The position numbers and the translations under genes were made by a program. From the NCBI GenBank assembly GCA_029262915.1, contig JAJCYN010000517.1:1-10629 (forward strand): DNA of 10,629 nt, in the 5' to 3' direction. Below the pieces are notes generated by a model. It was not told the DNA's origin, did not search any database, and saw only the letters and a list, made by a program, of their open reading frames with translations. This stretch comes from Flavobacteriales bacterium (GTDB lineage Bacteria; Bacteroidota; Bacteroidia; Flavobacteriales_E; Vicingaceae). Shown one piece after another: positions 6,927-10,629 of the stretch (position 1 is the stretch's first letter; every line of letters starts with the position of its first letter).

Positions 6927-7530
6927 TGGTTAGAGCACCAACTAAAAAACCAACTCCTAAGCCTACTAAACTAGCTTTTAGAGCTCCTTGAGTTCTTTTA
7001 CTCCTAGCTATTCTTTCGTAGCCTCTGAGGTATTCATCTTCTTTCAAATACTTTGTGTCTTTTAATTTATTCTGTTTAACTCTTGTAGGAAATAATAGCG
7101 TTATTGCTGTATAAACTAAAGGAATAGGAACGTAAACAATAGTTTGATCTCGATTCATCATATAGCCTGCAGCACCACCTGCTGCAAACCCAATGACATT
7201 AGTAAATCTTGGTTTGAATGTTTTGTGAGCATCTCTTTCACCATATACGAACATTTTCATGTCTTTCACTTTTAAGAAGTTACCAGAAAGAGTGTCAAAC
7301 TCATAAACAATATTTTCCTTATTGTTTTGAGTATAAGAAAATACACGGTATTTGTCTATAATAAATTGCTTGTTGTCTTTGTTTTTGAATGTAAATTCAT
7401 AGTTGGTTTTTTCAATTAAACTACCCTTTAATTCTTTTCCATTTAAAAACAACAATTTGTCTTGTCCGTTTACATCAATAGATGACAAACCAATTAAAAG
7501 AAAAAATAATATGTTAAAATTCCTAACCAC
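6913..7530 (-). CDS. Secreted or membrane-associated protein of unknown function, GERDA motif and glycine-rich segments
   Basis: Not recognised as a named gene. 205 residues, starting at GTG (7528-7530), the only usual start before the signal peptide because a TAA lies directly upstream. Residues 1-22 form a signal peptide (hydrophobic FNILFFLLIGLSSI, then VNGQ). Residues 23-95 look like small beta strands (LLFLNGKELKG, FTFKNKDN, YRVFSY, YEFDTLSGNFL). A short block YGERDAHK (96-103) stands out as a probable conserved motif. After it come a Gly/Ala-rich hydrophobic stretch (112-125), a second hydrophobic stretch (130-147), a charged Lys/Arg-rich linker (150-179), and a glycine-zipper-like C-terminal helix (183-201, LVGLGVGFLVGAL). 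This suggests a periplasmic sensor-like domain joined to membrane-inserted hairpins. Its last 14 bases overlap the UbiA-like gene, so the two proteins may work together. It has its own promoter at 7579-7608. Confidence 0.75.
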   Translation of the reverse strand: MVRNFNILFFLLIGLSSIDVNGQDKLLFLNGKELKGSLIEKTNYEFTFKNKDNKQFIIDKYRVFSYTQNNKENIVYEFDTLSGNFLKVKDMKMFVYGERDAHKTFKPRFTNVIGFAAGGAAGYMMNRDQTIVYVPIPLVYTAITLLFPTRVKQNKLKDTKYLKEDEYLRGYERIARSKRTQGALKASLVGLGVGFLVGALTNASK

Positions 7531-7578
7531 TTAAGCTATATATACGAAAATACATTAATAATTGTTTATTCACGATAT

Positions 7579-7608
7579 CAAAAATAAATATATAAGTAGT
7601 TAAAACAA
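7579..7608 (-). promoter_or_regulatory. Consensus Bacteroidota promoter for the GERDA protein/UbiA-like operon
   Basis: Read on the minus strand, TTG (7606-7608) is followed after exactly 19 bases by TATTTTTG (7579-7586), a perfect TAnnTTTG. This is the known housekeeping pattern of Bacteroidota (-33 TTG, -7 TAnnTTTG). Transcription would begin near 7573, leaving a leader of about 42 bases before the GTG at 7530. It is the best complete promoter in the window and separates this pair from ribF and the LRR gene. Confidence 0.7.
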
Positions 7609-7665
7609 TTCAATTTGTAAAAACTTTATAACATATAGTGTTTGGTGAAGCAGTAAAGCATTGTT

Positions 7666-8280
7666 TTAAAATCCGCAATCACAAGCTTTAGAGAATCGAA
7701 TTTTGGTGTTAGGGAGTAGTACTTTTATTTTTTTATGTTCTGTTGGACTCATTAAAATAACTCTCATATCAATTTCTTCAAGTGTGTTCTCTAATTCACT
7801 TATTTCCGTGGGTAATGCACCTATATCATTACCCCACAAGTCTAAAAATTTTAGTTTTTTTAAATGCTTTATTTCTGGGGGTATAGAAACAATTTTATTT
7901 GAATTAGCAACAAATTTTTTAAGATGAATGAGTTCTCCCAATTCTTTAGTGATGATTTCAATTTTGTTAGCTGAAATATCTAATTCTTGCAAAAAGGTAA
8001 AAGTTGTTATCTCTTTTGGAAAGGTTTTAAATTTATTTCCTTTAAGGTTTAGCACCTGTAAGTTTTTAAATTCGAGAACTTCTGGTGGAAGTTCTGTTAA
8101 CTTCATTTTTTTTAATGATAGCTTATATACTTCTAAGGGGTCCTGTTTGAGTGCTTTTTGGAGATTGTAAGTAGGAACAGTATCAATGGCTATTGAGTCT
8201 AACAACTGTGCATTAGTATTAACTGTTAATACAATTAATAGACTACTGATTAAGAACTTGTATAACTTTCTGTTTGTCAA
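7666..8280 (-). CDS. Secreted leucine-rich-repeat protein, TTG start, overlaps ribF
   Basis: 204 residues. A signal peptide covers residues 1 to about 24 (RKLYKFLISSLLIVLTVNTNA). About five leucine-rich repeats of 23 residues follow between 50 and 165, for example LTELPPEVLEFKNLQVLNLKG (split at 61-81), then repeats starting near 84, 107, 130 and 153; the P-x-E-I/L and LxxLxLxxN spacing is the bacterial Ras-type/plant-like LRR pattern. The C-terminal part (165-204) caps the solenoid and ends in ACDCGF with C200 and C202, an ending I associate with LRR proteins of Bacteroidota. LRR solenoids usually bind proteins; the partner is unknown. The only usual start is TTG at 8278-8280, since an in-frame TAG lies two codons upstream and the signal peptide follows at once. 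It lies 38 bases inside ribF, so translation is probably coupled to ribF. A periplasmic or surface location is inferred from the signal peptide; no sorting domain or lipobox is seen. Confidence 0.82.
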   Translation of the reverse strand: MTNRKLYKFLISSLLIVLTVNTNAQLLDSIAIDTVPTYNLQKALKQDPLEVYKLSLKKMKLTELPPEVLEFKNLQVLNLKGNKFKTFPKEITTFTFLQELDISANKIEIITKELGELIHLKKFVANSNKIVSIPPEIKHLKKLKFLDLWGNDIGALPTEISELENTLEEIDMRVILMSPTEHKKIKVLLPNTKIRFSKACDCGF

Positions 8281-9175
8281 TTTCTAACTGTTTTTTTAAT
8301 AACGAGAGTTCTTCAAATTTTTGTTCGTCTCTAATCCTACCATAAAACTCAATTTGAATTTCTTTATTATAAATGTCTTCCTCAAAGTTAAAAATATTTA
8401 CTTCAATGGTTTCATTGCCATCTCTGTTTAATGTTGGACGAGTGCCAATGTTTAACATTCCATCAAAAGTATTTCCATCTATTTTAACTTTTACAGCATA
8501 AACCCCTTTTGTAGGAATTAACTTGTACCATTCATCTATTTGAATGTTTGCCGTAGGGAACCCTATTGTTCTGCCCATTTTATTGCCATCAACAACCGTA
8601 CCCTTAATATAGTAGTTGTATCCTAAAAATTGATTTGCAGCTTGAATTTCTCCATTTAACAAAGAGGTTCTAACTTTTGTTGAACTAATATTGACTTGTT
8701 GTATTTCTTGAGCAGGAATTTCTTCAACGGTAAAGCCATAAAGAGGAGCTAATTCTTGTAAATGCTCAAAAGAGCCTTCTCTATTTCTTCCAAAATGGTG
8801 GTCATAACCAATAACTAATTTAGCTACGTTTAATTTGTTAATTAAAATATCCCTAACAAATTCAGTAGAACTTAAACGAGAAAATTCTTTTGAAAAAGGA
8901 TGAATGATTAAATGGTCAATACCAGCAGTTTCTAACATTGAAATTCTTTCACTAATTGTGTTTAACAATTTCAATTCATTATCATCAGGATAAAGTACCA
9001 TTCTTGGGTGAGGAAAAAAGGTGAGAATGACGCTTTCTCCTCCAATTTTTTGTGCGGCATTTTTAAGCTGTTCAATAATTACCTTATGGCCGGTATGCAC
9101 ACCGTCAAAAGTACCGGTAGTTACTGCTGTGCTATTAACAGCTTCAAATTCTTCAATACTATTGTAAACCTTCAC
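8243..9175 (-). CDS. ribF: Bifunctional riboflavin kinase/FMN adenylyltransferase
   Basis: Converts riboflavin to FMN (ATP-dependent kinase) and FMN to FAD (adenylyltransferase) in the cytoplasm. Of the normal length, 310 residues. The N-terminal adenylyltransferase domain (about 1-180) shows GTFDGVHTGH at 21-30, the nucleotidyl-transferase HxGH-type site, then LTFFPHPR at 51-58, GYDHHFGRNREGS at 123-135 and ISSTKVR at 163-169. The C-terminal kinase domain (about 185-310) shows GNKMGRTIGFPTANI at 197-211 with Thr208 and Asn210 in the Mg-ATP site, GVYAVKV at 224-230, MLNIGTRPT at 240-248, EVNIF at 258-262 with the presumed catalytic Glu258, and FYGRIRDEQKFE at 277-288. The start is GTG at 9173-9175, supported by a Shine-Dalgarno-like AAGAGGA and an in-frame stop shortly upstream. 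The LRR gene overlaps its last 38 bases. It is divergent from atpD across 166 bases. No FMN riboswitch is visible upstream. Confidence 0.97.
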   Translation of the reverse strand: MKVYNSIEEFEAVNSTAVTTGTFDGVHTGHKVIIEQLKNAAQKIGGESVILTFFPHPRMVLYPDDNELKLLNTISERISMLETAGIDHLIIHPFSKEFSRLSSTEFVRDILINKLNVAKLVIGYDHHFGRNREGSFEHLQELAPLYGFTVEEIPAQEIQQVNISSTKVRTSLLNGEIQAANQFLGYNYYIKGTVVDGNKMGRTIGFPTANIQIDEWYKLIPTKGVYAVKVKIDGNTFDGMLNIGTRPTLNRDGNETIEVNIFNFEEDIYNKEIQIEFYGRIRDEQKFEELSLLKKQLEIDKQKVIQVLNQ

Positions 9176-9180
9176 TAAAT

Positions 9181-9187
9181 TCCTCTT
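9181..9187 (-). promoter_or_regulatory. Shine-Dalgarno-like site deciding the ribF GTG start
   Basis: AAGAGGA on the minus strand lies five bases before the GTG at 9175. Such sites are rare in Bacteroidota and none of the other genes here shows one as clear. It supports GTG as the real start. Confidence 0.6.
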
Positions 9188-9220
9188 AAACTAATTCCGA
9201 TTTTACTCATTTTCGGGGCT

Positions 9221-9228
9221 CAAATATC
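9221..9228 (-). promoter_or_regulatory. Possible -7 element of the ribF promoter
   Basis: GATATTTG on the minus strand differs from TAnnTTTG by one base and lies 45 bases before the GTG, the same distance as for atpD. No TTG is found at the expected -33 spacing, so the call is tentative. Confidence 0.3.
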
Positions 9229-9250
9229 AGTAATAAAATTATAAAAAAAT

Positions 9251-9266
9251 AATGATACAAATCATT
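9251..9266. repeat. Inverted repeat AATGAT-ACAA-ATCATT between ribF and atpD
   Basis: Two perfect 6-base arms with a 4-base spacer, placed about 50 to 37 bases before the likely atpD transcription start, that is just around and upstream of its -33 region. The position suits a regulator binding site serving atpD, ribF or both. Function is inference, and a chance match is possible in such AT-rich DNA. Confidence 0.4.
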
Positions 9267-9288
9267 TTAAATACAAGATAAGTATTAG

Positions 9289-9296
9289 TATTTTTG
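9289..9296 (+). promoter_or_regulatory. -7 element of the atpD promoter
   Basis: TATTTTTG matches TAnnTTTG perfectly and is followed by CAC, common at strong Bacteroidota promoters. Transcription should start near 9301-9303, giving a leader of about 40 bases before the atpD ATG. The -33 element is poor: TTTTA at 9265-9269 stands where TTG would be expected. Confidence 0.6.
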
Positions 9297-9329
9297 CACT
9301 CGAAAAACAGAGAGATAAGTTTAATCTAA

Positions 9330-10629
<1,300 letters not shown>

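Noticed and set aside
7703..8170. Two plus-strand open frames opposite the LRR gene
   Set aside because: Ser/Phe/Leu-rich antisense images of the leucine-rich repeats, no start context or motif.

Overview
The window looks like a chromosomal stretch from a Bacteroidota (Flavobacteriia/Cytophagia-like) bacterium. It is AT-rich. One large secreted protein ends in a type IX secretion (T9SS) type A sorting domain. The F1 ATPase beta subunit carries the insertion usual in that phylum and stands apart from other atp genes. Two promoters match the Bacteroidota TTG...TAnnTTTG pattern, and Shine-Dalgarno sequences are mostly absent. No tRNA, rRNA, CRISPR array, insertion sequence or phage gene is visible.

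Layout. (1) 1-3332, minus strand: a 1047-residue T9SS cargo protein with an N-terminal sandwich-like domain, a DUF7948-like region and seven SBBP-type repeats (probably one beta-propeller). It is followed three bases later by the start of a second signal-peptide protein of propeller type, cut by the window edge. (2) 3333-3678: a 346-base gap with two small inverted repeats and one tentative promoter. (3) 3679-5454, minus: hemH (ferrochelatase) followed three bases later by an ElyC/YdcF-like DUF218 membrane protein. (4) 5507-6052, plus: hemJ (protoporphyrinogen IX oxidase), divergent from hemH with 52 bases between start codons. (5) 6030-7530, minus: an unrecognised secreted/membrane protein overlapping by 14 bases a UbiA-like membrane protein that lacks the first Asp-rich motif; this pair has the best promoter of the window. 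(6) 7666-9175, minus: ribF, overlapped by 38 bases by a secreted leucine-rich-repeat protein that can only start at TTG. (7) 9342 to the right edge, plus: atpD, divergent from ribF, with a perfect TAnnTTTG element.

The genes fall into a heme unit (HemJ makes protoporphyrin IX, HemH inserts iron), a flavin cofactor gene (RibF makes FMN and FAD), an energy gene (AtpD) and several envelope or secreted proteins. Four of the nine genes start at GTG or TTG, each fixed by a close in-frame upstream stop codon. I see no convincing new multi-gene system. The points most worth following are the four-cysteine insertion in HemH, the UbiA-like protein without its first metal-binding motif together with its overlapping partner, and the TTG-started LRR gene nested on the end of ribF.
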